Source of the DNA: Pleomorphomonas sp. PLEO
GTDB taxonomy: Bacteria > Pseudomonadota > Alphaproteobacteria > Rhizobiales > Pleomorphomonadaceae
Direction of reading: 5' to 3'
NCBI RefSeq assembly: GCF_041320595.1
Contig: NZ_CP166625.1
Location: 5,268,001-5,332,000 of the forward strand
Length of the DNA stretch: 64,000 bases
Every line of letters starts with the position of its first letter. Positions within the stretch are counted from its first letter, which is position 1. The position numbers and the translations under genes were made by a program. The notes below the pieces were generated by a model. The model was given only the letters and a program-made list of their open reading frames with translations, did no database searches and had not been told where the DNA came from. Below, piece by piece: positions 1 through 10,135 of the stretch.

Positions 1-119
1 TCCCTTTCTCTTCTTGAGCCGGCCAGCGGCGAGCTTAGGCGCGCGCTAGACCGCAGCGGTCTTCTGACAGCCGCGACAATTGCCGATCGTTCATTCTGGC
101 TCCACGAGGAGACCGCCCA

Positions 120-488
120 GTGACCGCGAGTATTCTGACCGTCGACGACTCGATGTCGGTGCGCATGACGACGCGCATCGCCCTCACCGGAGCCGGCTAT
201 AAAGTGACGGAGGCGGTCGACGGTCTCGACGGCCTCAACAAAGCCCGAACGACCCGCTTCGATCTCGTCATTACCGATCTCAACATGCCAAACATGGATG
301 GCCTCCGCATGATCGAGGAGCTTCGGCGTCTGCCGAACCAGATCGGCGTGCCCATCCTGTTTCTCACCACGGAATCCGACCCCGCTCTCAAGGGACGCGC
401 CAAGTCGGCCGGTGCCACCGGTTGGCTGGTCAAACCCTTCGAGGCGGATCAGCTGATCCGCCTCGTGCAAAAGGTGCTCGCCAAATGA
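120..488 (+). CDS. cheY: CheY-type single-domain response regulator
   Basis: A stand-alone receiver domain of 122 aa. The acidic pair D9/D10, the phosphoacceptor D53 (in ITDLNMPNMDG), T84 and K105 (in WLVKPF) are all present, so it should be phosphorylated by CheA and act on the motor or adjust kinase output. The start is GTG with a GAGGAG-type ribosome binding site about 9 bases upstream. It overlaps the next gene by ATGA (cheA ATG at 485), so the two are translationally coupled. It is the first gene visible in the chemotaxis operon; the 119 bases before it hold no gene I can support. Confidence 0.95.
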   Translation: MTASILTVDDSMSVRMTTRIALTGAGYKVTEAVDGLDGLNKARTTRFDLVITDLNMPNMDGLRMIEELRRLPNQIGVPILFLTTESDPALKGRAKSAGATGWLVKPFEADQLIRLVQKVLAK

Positions 489-2524
489 GCAATCCCGATC
501 CCGCGGATATCTTCCGCATCGAAGCGGCCGAACTGCTCGAGCAAATGGAGCAAGGTCTGCTTGATCTCGAGCATCGTCTCGACGATCGCACGCTGGTCGA
601 CGCCGTCTTCCGCGCCCTGCATACCCTCAAGGGGTCGGGCGCAATGTTCGGCTTCGATCGACTTGCCTCTTTCACCCACCACTGCGAAACGGCCTTCGAC
701 CGCGTCCGCAAAGGGCAGGCAGAAGCAACACCAGGGCTGGTCTCGGCTGTGCTTGAAGCCCGCGATCACATGCGGGCTCTGGTGGAAGATCCCAGCGGCG
801 ACCACGCTGCCGAGGAGCGCTATCTTCTCGAGCGCTTGCATGCAGCCGTTTCCGGCGCCGAGGCTGTGCCTGCCGCAACATCTGTCGCGGATACGCCAAC
901 CAAGGCGGCAACCCCGACTATGCCAACCACCTGGCGCATCAAGGTCGGGCTGCCGGACAACACCTTCATCAACGGCACCAATCCGCTGAGCTTCCTTGAT
1001 GAGTTGAGGGCGATGGGCGAATGCCACGTTGTACTCGACAAATCGGCGCTTCCGCCCCTCGAAAAACTCGATCCGACGACGCTCTACTTCGCCTGGGAGG
1101 TGACGCTGATCACCGACCGGAGCCGCGCCGACATTGAGGATGTGTTCCTGTTCGTCATGGACGACATGACCCTCGAAATCGAAGCACTGAGCGATAGTAC
1201 GCCGTCCACAGATGCTGGGTCGCAGGGCGTCGCGAATGTCGACACGCCGCCGACCGTTATTACCGCCGAACCACCGCCAATGGAGCCGCCAGTCTCCGAA
1301 GTGGCTGCGCGTCCGGTTGCCGACCCCGCCGACCCCAAACTACGTCGGAAGGTGGAAAGCGTCCGCGTTCCCGCCGAACGTCTCGACGAACTGATGGATC
1401 GTGTCGGCGAATTGGTCATCGTCCAGTCCCGTCTTCAGCAGATCGCCGCCACCAGCAGCGATATCGGTCTTCGTACCGTCAGCGAGGAGATGGAGCGCCT
1501 GTGCAGCGAACTGCGCGTTACCATGATGGTGCTGCGCATGGTGCCGGTCGCTACGCTGTTTGATCGCTATCGCCGTCTCGTGCACGATCTTCAGCGCGAC
1601 ACCGGCAAAAAGATCGAACTTTCGACCGACGGCGAGAGCACCGAGATGGACAAGACGGTGATCGAACGTCTCGCCGATCCGCTGGTTCACCTCGTCCGCA
1701 ACGCCGCCGACCACGGCCTGGAGGACAGCGAAGCTCGCCGTGCCGCAGGAAAGTCCGAGGCCGGCAGCATTCGCCTGTCGGCCCGTCAAACCGGCGGCGA
1801 AGTGATCATTTCGGTGACCGACGACGGTCGCGGCATCGATCGCGCCAGGGTGAGGGCCAAAGCGGAAGCCGCCGGGCTGATCCAGCCGGGCGCGACCCTT
1901 GCCGATCAGGAGCTGCTCCAGCTGATCTTCCAGCCCGGTTTCTCGACTGCCTCGTCGGTCACCAATCTATCCGGCCGAGGCGTCGGGATGGATGTCGTCA
2001 AAAAAGCGATCGAGTCGCTCCACGGCTCAATCGACCTCACCAGCCGTCCCGGAGAAGGGTCCACCGTCTCGCTTCGCATTCCACTGACACTGGCCATCAT
2101 CGATGGCCTGCTCGTCAGGGTGGGCGAAGGTCACTACGTGATCCCGTTGCCGGCCGTCGAGGAATGTATCGAACTCAGCCAGGAGGAGGATCTGCGCTCG
2201 CGCGGCCGTGCCTTCCTGTCGCTTCGCGACACGCTGGTGCCCTTCATCCGCCTGCGCGAGCTGTTCGCCACCGGCACGAAGCCCGATCTCTACCAGAAGA
2301 TGGTGGTTATTTCGACCGGCGAGGAGCGCGTCGGCCTGATCGTCGACCAGATCATCGGTCACCACCAGACCGTCATCAAGTCGATGTCCAAGCTGCACGA
2401 CGACGTGACCACGTTCTCAGGCGCCACCATTCTCGGTGATGGCTCCGTGGCGCTCATCCTCGACGTGGGCAACCTGGTATCGCTCGGCCAGGAGCAGGAG
2501 GCGCAATTGCGCGCAATCGCATGA
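485..2524 (+). CDS. cheA: Chemotaxis histidine kinase CheA
   Basis: A 679-aa CheA that autophosphorylates on its HPt histidine and passes phosphate to CheY and CheB. Visible order: HPt domain with H46 in ALHTLKGSG; a divergent P2-like segment; a Pro/Ala-rich linker; the dimerisation helix pair starting near ERLDELMDRVGELV; the HATPase with N box (LVHLVRNAADHGLE, about residue 395), G1 DDGRGID (about 444) and G2 GRGVGMD (about 497); and a C-terminal CheW-like domain from about residue 542. Start chosen at the ATG that overlaps the cheY stop; longer in-frame readings run inside cheY. It ends with an ATGA overlap into cheW. Confidence 0.97.
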   Translation: MSNPDPADIFRIEAAELLEQMEQGLLDLEHRLDDRTLVDAVFRALHTLKGSGAMFGFDRLASFTHHCETAFDRVRKGQAEATPGLVSAVLEARDHMRALVEDPSGDHAAEERYLLERLHAAVSGAEAVPAATSVADTPTKAATPTMPTTWRIKVGLPDNTFINGTNPLSFLDELRAMGECHVVLDKSALPPLEKLDPTTLYFAWEVTLITDRSRADIEDVFLFVMDDMTLEIEALSDSTPSTDAGSQGVANVDTPPTVITAEPPPMEPPVSEVAARPVADPADPKLRRKVESVRVPAERLDELMDRVGELVIVQSRLQQIAATSSDIGLRTVSEEMERLCSELRVTMMVLRMVPVATLFDRYRRLVHDLQRDTGKKIELSTDGESTEMDKTVIERLADPLVHLVRNAADHGLEDSEARRAAGKSEAGSIRLSARQTGGEVIISVTDDGRGIDRARVRAKAEAAGLIQPGATLADQELLQLIFQPGFSTASSVTNLSGRGVGMDVVKKAIESLHGSIDLTSRPGEGSTVSLRIPLTLAIIDGLLVRVGEGHYVIPLPAVEECIELSQEEDLRSRGRAFLSLRDTLVPFIRLRELFATGTKPDLYQKMVVISTGEERVGLIVDQIIGHHQTVIKSMSKLHDDVTTFSGATILGDGSVALILDVGNLVSLGQEQEAQLRAIA

Positions 2525-3024
2525 GTGATTTAGCCCTCAAGATCAAGGCCGTTCAGAACGTCTCCGCCGATGAGATCGAAGTACTGACCTTCGAGATCGG
2601 CGGCGAGACCTTTGCCCTCGAGGCGGCCATCGTCCGCGAGATTCTCGATCTTCTGCCGGAAGCGATCGTTCCCGGCAGCCGGCCATTCGTCAACGCGGTG
2701 ATCAATTTCCGCGGCAAGGTCATACCGCTCGCCGATATCCGTGTCGCCATGGGCATGCCGATGGCTGCCACCACCATCGATAGCCGCATCGTGGTGGTCG
2801 AGCTGGATCTCGATGGAACGCCTTCGCTTGTCGGGCTCAGAACCGATCGCGTCAACGAAGTTACCACGCTGTCGAAAGCAGCTGGCGAACCACCACCGCG
2901 CGTCGGCCTCAAGTGGCCGCCGCAGTTCATCGAATGCCTGATTCATCGGGAAGGTAGCTTCATCATCTTCCCCGATCTCATGGCAATTTTTGCTTCAAAG
3001 GGCCGCACGAGCCAGCCGAACTGA
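2521..3024 (+). CDS. cheW: CheW coupling protein (copy 1)
   Basis: A 167-aa CheW-domain protein that bridges CheA to chemoreceptors at the membrane array. The SH3-like two-subdomain pattern is visible (EVLTFEIGGETFALEA, then FRGKVIPLADIR, then FIIFPDL). Its ATG overlaps the cheA stop. It is clearly diverged from the two near-identical CheW proteins further along the operon, so it is probably the core coupling protein while the others travel with their receptors. Confidence 0.95.
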   Translation: MSDLALKIKAVQNVSADEIEVLTFEIGGETFALEAAIVREILDLLPEAIVPGSRPFVNAVINFRGKVIPLADIRVAMGMPMAATTIDSRIVVVELDLDGTPSLVGLRTDRVNEVTTLSKAAGEPPPRVGLKWPPQFIECLIHREGSFIIFPDLMAIFASKGRTSQPN

Positions 3025-3102
3025 GCCGTAGCCCCCCACCAAACTTCTCCATGTCGAGCCTGGATCAGGAAGTCCGGGCACAGCATAGGAAACACCAGTA
3101 TC

Positions 3103-4965
3103 ATGCGTCTCACCATCAAGCTCAAACTTGCACTGTCCTTTGCCGTCATCATCGCTCTCGTGGCCGGCATGGCGACACTCGCCATTTCCAACCTGGCATC
3201 GCTCAATTCGGCCATCTCGGACATCGTCAGCGGTCCAGCCGCCGACCTCAACAATATCCGCGGGCTCGCCTTGGCATTCAATGACAGTATCCGGGCGGAG
3301 AAGAACAGCATCCTGAACCAGGATGCAGCCCAGATCGACGGATACGTCAAAACATCCAACACGAGTGCGGACAAAGTTCAGGAGTTTGTGGCGAGCCTTC
3401 AAAAGTCGACCAATCCCGAAGTCGTCGCAGCAGCCAGCGATTTCTTGAAATCATTTCAGGATCGCGAGCCTATGCGGAAGCGCATCCTGGAGCTCGGCCA
3501 GCGCAATACGACCGAGAGTAATGCCGAAGCTGCGCAGATCAGCATGGTCGGCGTGAAGCAGCTGAACGATACGTTGTTCGGGTTACTTAACTCCATGTCG
3601 TCGAACATCTCCGATGACCTTCATGCGACAGACCAGGCGACAAACGACCTCTACGCCCAGTCCCGCACGATACTGCTGACCTTCATTACCGCCGTTGCGA
3701 TCCTCTCCATCGGTATCGCTCTTTGGATGTCACTTTCCATCGCCCGCGGTCTTAAGCGCGGTGTCGAGCTGGCGGAAGCGGTTGCCATCGGCGATCTCAG
3801 CCACGATGTCGCCCACAAGGCCAATGACGAGATCAAGGACCTGATCTCTGCCATGCAGAAGATGACCGCCAATCTGCGCGAGACCGCCGGCATGGCTGCC
3901 GAGATCTCGAACGGCAACCTCACCGTGACGCCGAAGCCACTCTCGGACAAGGACATTCTCGGCAAGTCGCTGCTGGATATGGTCGAGCGGCTTCGTTCGG
4001 TGGTCAGCGATGCGCTCGTTGCTTCCGACAACGTGTCGGCCGGTAGCCAACAGTTGTCGTCGGCGTCCGAGCAGATTGCCCAGGGTGCGACCGAGCAGGC
4101 TTCATCGGCCGAGGAAGCGTCCTCGTCGATGGAAGAGATGGCCTCCAACATCAAGCAGAACGCCGACAACGCCGCTCAGACCGAGAAGATCGCCCGCCAG
4201 TCCGCCAAGGACGCCGAGATCTCCGGTCAGGCCGTCAACCAGGCCGTCGCCGCCATGCAGACCATCGCCGCGAAGATCGGTATCGTCCAGGAGATCGCCC
4301 GCCAGACCGACCTTCTCGCCCTCAACGCCGCCGTCGAGGCAGCCCGTGCCGGCGAGCATGGTCGCGGCTTTGCCGTCGTCGCCTCGGAAGTCAGGAAGCT
4401 CGCCGAGCGTTCGCAGGCCGCCGCCACCGAGATCTCGCAGATGTCGGTCGACACGGTGTCGTCCGCCCAGCAGGCCGGCGACATGCTGAACCGCTTGGTG
4501 CCCGACATCCGCAAGACCGCCGAACTGGTGTCGGAGATTTCCGCAGCTTGTCGCGAGCAGGACATCGGCGGCGCGCAGATCAATCAGGCAATCCAGCAGC
4601 TCGACAAGGTGACGCAGCAGAACGCCGGCGCCTCCGAAGAGATGTCGGCAACCTCGGAAGAACTGGCCGCCCAGGCCGAGGAACTACAGGCCTCGATCGC
4701 CTTCTTCCGTGTCGACAACGCCGCAGCTGGCTCCAAGACCGCCCAGCGCAAAACAGCAGGACGAGCAGCCGCCAGACCGGCTTCCGGCCAGCCGACTGGG
4801 CGTCCCGCCCAATCGGTTCCAACCTCCAAGAAGCTGAGCGCGCCCGCTGCAAAGCCGCAGCGTCCGACGGTGAAGGCCCAGCAGGAGGCGGTGCGTGGTT
4901 TCGCGCTCGACCTCGACATGGGCGGCCCTGACGACGACGATGCCGACTTCCGCGAAAGCGCTTGA
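3103..4965 (+). CDS. Methyl-accepting chemotaxis protein (copy 1)
   Basis: A 620-aa transmembrane chemoreceptor. TM1 is at about residues 7-29. A sensor domain of roughly 160 aa is bracketed by TM2 at about 190-212, followed by a HAMP-like region and the cytoplasmic signalling coiled coil with its conserved tip ([20 protein letters not shown]). The tail is Lys/Pro/Ala-rich and ends in an acidic stretch ([10 protein letters not shown]). The sensor domain is of the helical type common in alphaproteobacterial receptors; the ligand cannot be read. From about residue 299 onward it is nearly identical to the second receptor at 5642. The stop overlaps the next cheW start. Confidence 0.95.
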   Translation: MRLTIKLKLALSFAVIIALVAGMATLAISNLASLNSAISDIVSGPAADLNNIRGLALAFNDSIRAEKNSILNQDAAQIDGYVKTSNTSADKVQEFVASLQKSTNPEVVAAASDFLKSFQDREPMRKRILELGQRNTTESNAEAAQISMVGVKQLNDTLFGLLNSMSSNISDDLHATDQATNDLYAQSRTILLTFITAVAILSIGIALWMSLSIARGLKRGVELAEAVAIGDLSHDVAHKANDEIKDLISAMQKMTANLRETAGMAAEISNGNLTVTPKPLSDKDILGKSLLDMVERLRSVVSDALVASDNVSAGSQQLSSASEQIAQGATEQASSAEEASSSMEEMASNIKQNADNAAQTEKIARQSAKDAEISGQAVNQAVAAMQTIAAKIGIVQEIARQTDLLALNAAVEAARAGEHGRGFAVVASEVRKLAERSQAAATEISQMSVDTVSSAQQAGDMLNRLVPDIRKTAELVSEISAACREQDIGGAQINQAIQQLDKVTQQNAGASEEMSATSEELAAQAEELQASIAFFRVDNAAAGSKTAQRKTAGRAAARPASGQPTGRPAQSVPTSKKLSAPAAKPQRPTVKAQQEAVRGFALDLDMGGPDDDDADFRESA

Positions 4966-5401
4966 TGATGACGGCCCGTTCTTCGGAGACCCAGTACGTC
5001 ACCTTCGCCCTCGGCAGCGAGGTGTTCGCGGTCCCCGTCGCCGTGGTGCGGGAGATCCTCGACCATGAAGAAGCCTTCCGCATCCCGAACGGCCCGGACT
5101 ATCTGGTCGGCCTGCGCGACGTGCGTGGACAGGGCGTGCCGGTGATCGACCTCAGGCTGAAGCTCGGCCTCAGTCCCACCGTGCCGACCCCCCACACCCG
5201 TGTGCTGGTGGTCGACATCACACTCGGCGAGCGGCAGTTGTCGCTCGGCCTCGTCGCCGACCGGGTGTTCGAGGTGGTAGCCTTCCAGGGCGATCAGATG
5301 GAAGCGGCACCGGACATCGGCGTCCGCTGGAACTCGGACTATATCGACGGCGTCGTCCGGCGAGATCAGGGCTTCGTAGTCGTCATCGATCTCGGAAGAC
5401 T
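3998..5401 (+). repeat. Tandem repeat unit A: mcp signalling half plus cheW
   Basis: This segment is nearly identical to 6420-7811. The first block (3998-4720) matches at an offset of 2422 and the last (about 4866-5401) at an offset of 2410. The 12-base difference comes from the diverged Ala/Lys-rich linker between the blocks, which is four codons shorter in copy 2. Differences within the blocks are scattered single bases. Confidence 0.9.
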
Positions 5402-5462
5402 GCTGAGCGCTAAAGACCTCGCCACTCTCGGCGGCACAGACAAAACCCGCGCCGTCGCTTGA
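4965..5462 (+). CDS. cheW: CheW coupling protein (copy 2)
   Basis: A 165-aa CheW-domain protein, start-overlapped with the preceding receptor (TGATG junction). ATGs at 4965 and 4968 and a TTG at 4962 are all in frame; I chose the ATG that overlaps the stop. Its sequence is practically the same as copy 3 at 7375 apart from the last 20 or so residues, and is distinct from copy 1 at 2521. It presumably couples its co-encoded receptor to CheA. Confidence 0.94.
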   Translation: MMTARSSETQYVTFALGSEVFAVPVAVVREILDHEEAFRIPNGPDYLVGLRDVRGQGVPVIDLRLKLGLSPTVPTPHTRVLVVDITLGERQLSLGLVADRVFEVVAFQGDQMEAAPDIGVRWNSDYIDGVVRRDQGFVVVIDLGRLLSAKDLATLGGTDKTRAVA

Positions 5463-5471
5463 AGAACGTGT

Positions 5472-5494
5472 GGGGCAGCACCTTCGGCTGCCCC
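5472..5494 (+). terminator. Hairpin after cheW copy 2
   Basis: Inverted repeat GGGGCAGC - 7-base loop - GCTGCCCC, ten bases after the cheW stop. There is no U-tract, so it is more likely an mRNA-stabilising or attenuating hairpin inside the operon than a full terminator. Confidence 0.5.
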
Positions 5495-5641
5495 CGATAC
5501 CCATTACATGCAGCATAATGAGCTCGCCCGGTACCAAGCCCTATTTCGCGCCGACGCTATCGACACCGAAAAGGACTGGGGAGCCCCTGCTGAACAAGAG
5601 ATCAAACCCAGCTTAGGCAAGCGAAATAGGGGATTGAGTTC

Positions 5642-7375
5642 ATGCGTATCACCATCAAAGCGAAGCTGGGGTTCGCCTTCGGCTTCGTAATCTTGCTCAC
5701 GGCGGCCATGGCGGCCCTTGCCGTCAACGACCTCTCTTCGCTGAATACGGCGGTCACCAATTTGGTCAATGGGCCGACGACCGACCTCGAGAACATTCGA
5801 GTCCTGACCAACGAATTCAATGCCGAGGTCCGCAACGAAAAGAACGCAATCATGAGCTCCGACGCGGGCCAGATCGCGTCCTTCCGCCAGAAGATCGATC
5901 AGAGCAATCAGACGATCCACGATCTAGCCGACAAGATCGCGACATCCACCGACCCGGACATCGTCGCCGAAATTGCCAAATTCACGTCGCTCTTCGATCA
6001 GCGTACGCCACTATCCAGCCAGATACTCGATCTCGCCGCGCTGAACACAGATCAGGCAGACGAGCAGGCTTCGCAGGCGAGCATGGGCAAAGCTCTTGAG
6101 GTCGGCTACGCGATCTACGCTTTGCTCGATGAAATGTCTGCGAATATCAACGACAATCTCAACAAAACCGACGATGCAACGAATGAACAGTATGTCTCAT
6201 CGCGTAATCTGCTGATCGGCGCTATCGGCCTGCTCTGCTTATTCTCATTGGTCATTGCCGTGTGGATGTCCGTTTCCATCAGCCGCAGCCTGCGCAACGC
6301 CGGCAATGTGATGGGTCGGGTTGCCGATGGCGATCTGACATGGAAAGCGGAGAAGCTGCCGAAGGACGAAATCGGCGACCTGCTTATGCTCGTGAACACC
6401 ATGGTGGAGCGCCTGCGCTCGGTGGTCAGCGATGCGCTCGTTGCCTCCGACAACGTTTCGGCCGGTAGCCAGCAGCTGTCGTCGGCTTCCGAGCAGATTG
6501 CCCAGGGTGCGACCGAGCAGGCTTCATCTGCCGAGGAAGCGTCCTCGTCGATGGAAGAGATGGCCTCCAACATCAAGCAGAACGCCGACAACGCCGCTCA
6601 GACCGAGAAGATCGCTCGCCAGTCCGCCAAGGACGCCGAGATCTCCGGTCAGGCCGTCAACCAGGCCGTCGCCGCCATGCAGACCATCGCCGCGAAGATC
6701 GGTATCGTCCAGGAGATCGCCCGCCAGACCGACCTTCTCGCCCTCAACGCCGCCGTCGAGGCAGCCCGTGCCGGCGAGCATGGCCGCGGCTTTGCCGTCG
6801 TCGCCTCGGAGGTCAGGAAGCTCGCCGAGCGTTCGCAGGCCGCCGCCACCGAGATCTCGCAGATGTCGGTCGACACGGTGTCGTCCGCCCAGCAAGCCGG
6901 CGACATGCTGAACCGTCTGGTGCCGGACATCCGCAAGACCGCCGAACTGGTGTCGGAGATTTCCGCCGCTTGCCGCGAGCAGGACATCGGCGGCGCGCAG
7001 ATCAATCAGGCAATCCAGCAGCTCGACAAGGTGACGCAGCAGAACGCAGGCGCCTCCGAAGAGATGTCGGCAACCTCGGAAGAGCTCGCCGCCCAGGCCG
7101 AGGAACTACAGGCCTCGATCGCCTTCTTCCGCGTCGACAACGCGAGTACCGATACCAAGGCTACCCAGCGCAAGGCACCTGGACGGGCCTCCAAGCCGGC
7201 CAGCGGCCAAGCAGCCGGACGCCGTGCGCAGCCGCTCGTCAAGCGGGCCAATGGTTCAGGCATGCCGCAGCGTCAGACGGTGAAGGCCCAGCAGGAAGCC
7301 GTGCGTGGTTTCGCGCTCGATCTCGACATGGGCGGCCCTGACGACGAGGACGCCGACTTCCGCGAAAGCGCTTGA
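5642..7375 (+). CDS. Methyl-accepting chemotaxis protein (copy 2)
   Basis: A 577-aa chemoreceptor with the same architecture as the receptor at 3103: TM1 near residues 8-30, a helical sensor domain, TM2 around residues 190-212, a short HAMP-like region and a signalling coiled coil that is almost base-for-base the same as in copy 1. The sensor domain is only distantly related to that of copy 1, so the pair shares output but probably differs in input. It lacks about 40 residues of the segment between TM2 and the signalling domain seen in copy 1. The stop is joined to the next cheW by TGATG. Confidence 0.95.
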   Translation: MRITIKAKLGFAFGFVILLTAAMAALAVNDLSSLNTAVTNLVNGPTTDLENIRVLTNEFNAEVRNEKNAIMSSDAGQIASFRQKIDQSNQTIHDLADKIATSTDPDIVAEIAKFTSLFDQRTPLSSQILDLAALNTDQADEQASQASMGKALEVGYAIYALLDEMSANINDNLNKTDDATNEQYVSSRNLLIGAIGLLCLFSLVIAVWMSVSISRSLRNAGNVMGRVADGDLTWKAEKLPKDEIGDLLMLVNTMVERLRSVVSDALVASDNVSAGSQQLSSASEQIAQGATEQASSAEEASSSMEEMASNIKQNADNAAQTEKIARQSAKDAEISGQAVNQAVAAMQTIAAKIGIVQEIARQTDLLALNAAVEAARAGEHGRGFAVVASEVRKLAERSQAAATEISQMSVDTVSSAQQAGDMLNRLVPDIRKTAELVSEISAACREQDIGGAQINQAIQQLDKVTQQNAGASEEMSATSEELAAQAEELQASIAFFRVDNASTDTKATQRKAPGRASKPASGQAAGRRAQPLVKRANGSGMPQRQTVKAQQEAVRGFALDLDMGGPDDEDADFRESA

Positions 7376-7811
7376 TGATGACGGCCCGTTCTTCGGAGAC
7401 CCAGTACGTCACCTTCGCCCTCGGCAGTGAGGTGTTCGCGGTCCCCGTCGCCGTGGTGCGGGAGATCCTCGACCATGAGGAAGCCTTCCGCATCCCGAAC
7501 GGCCCGGACTATTTGGTCGGCCTGCGCGACGTGCGTGGACAGGGCGTGCCGGTGATCGACCTCAGGCTGAAGCTCGGCCTCAGTCCTACCGTGCCGACCC
7601 CCCACACCCGTGTGCTGGTGGTCGACATCACACTCGGCGAGCGTCAGTTGTCGCTCGGCCTCGTCGCCGACCGGGTGTTCGAGGTGGTAGCCTTCCAGGG
7701 TGATCAGATGGAGGCGGCGCCGGACATCGGCGTCCGCTGGAACTCGGACTATATCGACGGCGTCGTCCGGCGAGATCAGGGCTTCGTGGTCGTCATCGAT
7801 CTCGGAAGACT
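6420..7811 (+). repeat. Tandem repeat unit B: mcp signalling half plus cheW
   Basis: Second copy of the unit at 3998-5401 (see there for offsets). High identity extends through the signalling domain and most of cheW, but not into the sensor half upstream or the last codons of cheW. Confidence 0.9.
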
Positions 7812-7872
7812 GCTGGCCACCAGCGATCTTGTCGCCCTTGGGGGTGCGGATACCAACCGCGCCGTTGCCTGA
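7375..7872 (+). CDS. cheW: CheW coupling protein (copy 3)
   Basis: A 165-aa CheW domain, near-identical to copy 2 except for the C-terminal tail (ATSDLVALGGADTNR here, SAKDLATLGGTDKTR there). The same TGATG overlap with its receptor is preserved, showing that the mcp-cheW pair was duplicated as one block. It is followed by a strong hairpin before cheR. Confidence 0.94.
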   Translation: MMTARSSETQYVTFALGSEVFAVPVAVVREILDHEEAFRIPNGPDYLVGLRDVRGQGVPVIDLRLKLGLSPTVPTPHTRVLVVDITLGERQLSLGLVADRVFEVVAFQGDQMEAAPDIGVRWNSDYIDGVVRRDQGFVVVIDLGRLLATSDLVALGGADTNRAVA

Positions 7873-7886
7873 CCCGATACAACACT

Positions 7887-7918
7887 GCCCGGCTCCGCCC
7901 AATAAGGCGGAGCCGGGC
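7887..7918 (+). terminator. Strong hairpin between cheW copy 3 and cheR
   Basis: A perfect 13-bp inverted repeat (GCCCGGCTCCGCC / GGCGGAGCCGGGC) with a 6-base loop, followed by CTTCAAT. The stem is very stable but the T-run is weak, so it may only partly terminate transcription and reduce cheR/cheB relative to the receptors. Confidence 0.65.
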
Positions 7919-7943
7919 CTTCAATCAGACCAAACCTTCACAT

Positions 7944-8816
7944 ATGGGGACCGAGCCCTTGTCGTCTGTCCAGGCTACTTATTCCGATCGTTCGGTCGAC
8001 CAGCTCAGCGCCAAGAATTTTCGGCGTTTGTCGGCGTTTGTCAGCAGCTATAGCGGCATCAAGATGCCCTCGGGCAAGCAGACGATGCTGGAAGGGCGCC
8101 TGCGTCGCCGCATGCGCTCAACCGGCTTCGAGTCGCTCGACGAGTATTGCGCCTATTTGTTCGACAATGGCGGCCTCGATACCGAAGCCGTAGCGCTCAT
8201 CGACGCGGTGACGACCAACAAGACCGATTTCTTTCGCGAACCCAAACACTTCGAATATCTGGAACGGCAGGTACTGCCAGCCTTCGTGCGCGGTGGCCGG
8301 ACCTCATTTCGGCTATGGAGCGCAGCCTGTTCGGTGGGAGCCGAGCCCTATACCATCGCCATGGTCATGGCCGGGTTTGCCGAACGGTCCAGGCCTATCG
8401 ACTACTTCATTCTTGCGACCGACCTGTCCACAGACGTTCTTGCCGCGGCTCGAAAGGGCATTTATCCCGAAGGCATGCTGGCGCCGGTGCCAAACGCCTA
8501 CATGCAACGGTTCGTGAAACGCTCAAGCGAGCCGAACAACAACCTCGTCCGCATAGCGCCGGCCCTCCGTTCCAAGGTCGGTTTTGCGCGCCTGAACTTT
8601 ATGGATGACGCTTATCCGGTCGGCGAACCGATGGATGTCATCTTCTGCCGCAACGTCCTCATCTACTTCGACAAGCCGACGCAGGCAAAGGTTCTGGGGC
8701 GCTTGTGTGACCGCCTGGCGCCGGGGGGATATCTGTTTATCGGTCATTCGGAATCGATCACCGGCTTCAACCTGCCTGTTCGCACGGTGGCGAATACGAT
8801 CTTCCAGAAGATATAG
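7944..8816 (+). CDS. cheR: Chemotaxis protein methyltransferase CheR
   Basis: A 290-aa CheR that methylates receptor glutamates using S-adenosylmethionine. Seen: the N-terminal helical domain, the linker DAVTTNKTDFFREPKHF typical of CheR, the SAM-binding core (LWSAACSVGAEPYTIAM), ATDLSTDVL, and FCRNVLIYF near the C-terminus. It would counteract CheB in adaptation of the two receptors upstream. Neither receptor ends in a recognisable NWETF-type CheR tether. Confidence 0.96.
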   Translation: MGTEPLSSVQATYSDRSVDQLSAKNFRRLSAFVSSYSGIKMPSGKQTMLEGRLRRRMRSTGFESLDEYCAYLFDNGGLDTEAVALIDAVTTNKTDFFREPKHFEYLERQVLPAFVRGGRTSFRLWSAACSVGAEPYTIAMVMAGFAERSRPIDYFILATDLSTDVLAAARKGIYPEGMLAPVPNAYMQRFVKRSSEPNNNLVRIAPALRSKVGFARLNFMDDAYPVGEPMDVIFCRNVLIYFDKPTQAKVLGRLCDRLAPGGYLFIGHSESITGFNLPVRTVANTIFQKI

Positions 8817-8987
8817 GACGCACTGCCACGAAGCGCCGCCCATCCTCGGGCGGCGATCGACTGGGTCCAAAGCTGACTTGCTGCTTCGATTACCACCGTG
8901 ATAGGCCAAATGGGTCTAGCGCGCCCGTTAGCAGCAGGCATGAGCTACCACCGCCGAGCCCCCGCCCGTTTTTTGAACGAGGTGACG

Positions 8988-10094
8988 TTGACCAGCCCAA
9001 AGCGCATCCGCGTCCTCATTGTCGACGACTCTGCATCCGTCAGGCAGACATTGGCCACCATTCTCGGCAATGATCCCGAGATAGAGGTGATTGGTGTGGC
9101 CGCCGATCCCTTCGTGGCGGCCAAGCGCCTGCGGGAAGACATTCCCGACGTCATAACGCTCGACGTCGAGATGCCACGCATGGATGGCATAACGTTCCTC
9201 AAGAGGTTGATGGCTCAGCATCCCATTCCGGTGGTGATGTGTTCTTCGTTGATCGAAGAGGGCTCGGAAACGCTGATGCAGACGCTGGAAGCCGGCGCGG
9301 TCGACGTTATTCTGAAGCCGAAGATCGCCGCCGCCGATCACCTTGCTGAGCAGGCACTGCTGATTTGCGATACCGTGAAGAGCGCGGCCCGTGCCCGCGT
9401 GGGCGCGCGGCGCAACAAGTCCCCGACCACCACCATGGCAACGGGAATGAAGACACCAGCGCCTAAACTCACGGCCGACGCCATGCTGCCGCCGGCGGGG
9501 CACCGCGCCATGGCCAAGACGACCGAGATCATCATCGCCGTCGGCGCCTCGACAGGCGGAACAGAAGCTCTGCGCGAATTTCTCGTGGCCCTTCCGGCCA
9601 ACTCCCCCGGCGTCGTCATCGTGCAGCATATGCCGGAGCATTTCACTGCTGCCTTTGCCAAGCGGCTCGATGGCTTGTGCCAAGTGAGTGTCAAGGAGGC
9701 CGAAGACGGCGATCCGGTGCTGCGCGGCCATGTGCTAATCGCGCCGGGTGGGCGTCACCTGTTGCTCGAACGACAGGGCGCGCGCTACTACGTCACGGTG
9801 AAGGACGGTCCGCTGGTCTCGCGCCATCGACCTTCCGTGGACGTGCTGTTCCGCTCGACCGCCCGGGCAGCCGGCCCCAACGCCATCGGTGTCATCATGA
9901 CCGGCATGGGCGATGATGGCGCCCGCGGAATGCTCGAAATGAAAGAGGCCGGCGCCTATACCATCGCGCAGGACGAGGATAGCTGCGTGGTGTTCGGCAT
10001 GCCGAAGGAAGCCATCGCGCGCGGCGGCGTCGACACCGTCCTGTCGCTCGAAGACATCGCCCCGCACGTGATCCTGCAACAATCGAGGCGATAA
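8988..10094 (+). CDS. cheB: Chemotaxis methylesterase CheB
   Basis: A receiver domain fused to a methylesterase/deamidase. With a TTG start the protein is 368 aa: phosphoacceptor D59 in [11 protein letters not shown], then the esterase triad S188 (VGASTGG), H214 (VQHMPEH) and D310 (GMGDDG). The TTG at 8988 is chosen because GAGGTGA sits 5 bases before it and the receiver fold starts at once ([13 protein letters not shown]). In-frame ATG codons at 8898 and 8940 would add up to 30 residues without a comparable ribosome site. Last gene of the che operon; it converges with the HAD-fusion gene 41 bases away. Confidence 0.93.
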   Translation: MTSPKRIRVLIVDDSASVRQTLATILGNDPEIEVIGVAADPFVAAKRLREDIPDVITLDVEMPRMDGITFLKRLMAQHPIPVVMCSSLIEEGSETLMQTLEAGAVDVILKPKIAAADHLAEQALLICDTVKSAARARVGARRNKSPTTTMATGMKTPAPKLTADAMLPPAGHRAMAKTTEIIIAVGASTGGTEALREFLVALPANSPGVVIVQHMPEHFTAAFAKRLDGLCQVSVKEAEDGDPVLRGHVLIAPGGRHLLLERQGARYYVTVKDGPLVSRHRPSVDVLFRSTARAAGPNAIGVIMTGMGDDGARGMLEMKEAGAYTIAQDEDSCVVFGMPKEAIARGGVDTVLSLEDIAPHVILQQSRR

Positions 10095-10135
10095 AGGCCG
10101 GGGGACTGGCGAGCCAGCTCAGCGTGGCAAAACTG

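Noticed and set aside
4962-4964. TTG start for cheW copy 2
   Set aside because: ATG at 4965 overlaps the receptor stop and is the simpler start; the same holds for copy 3.
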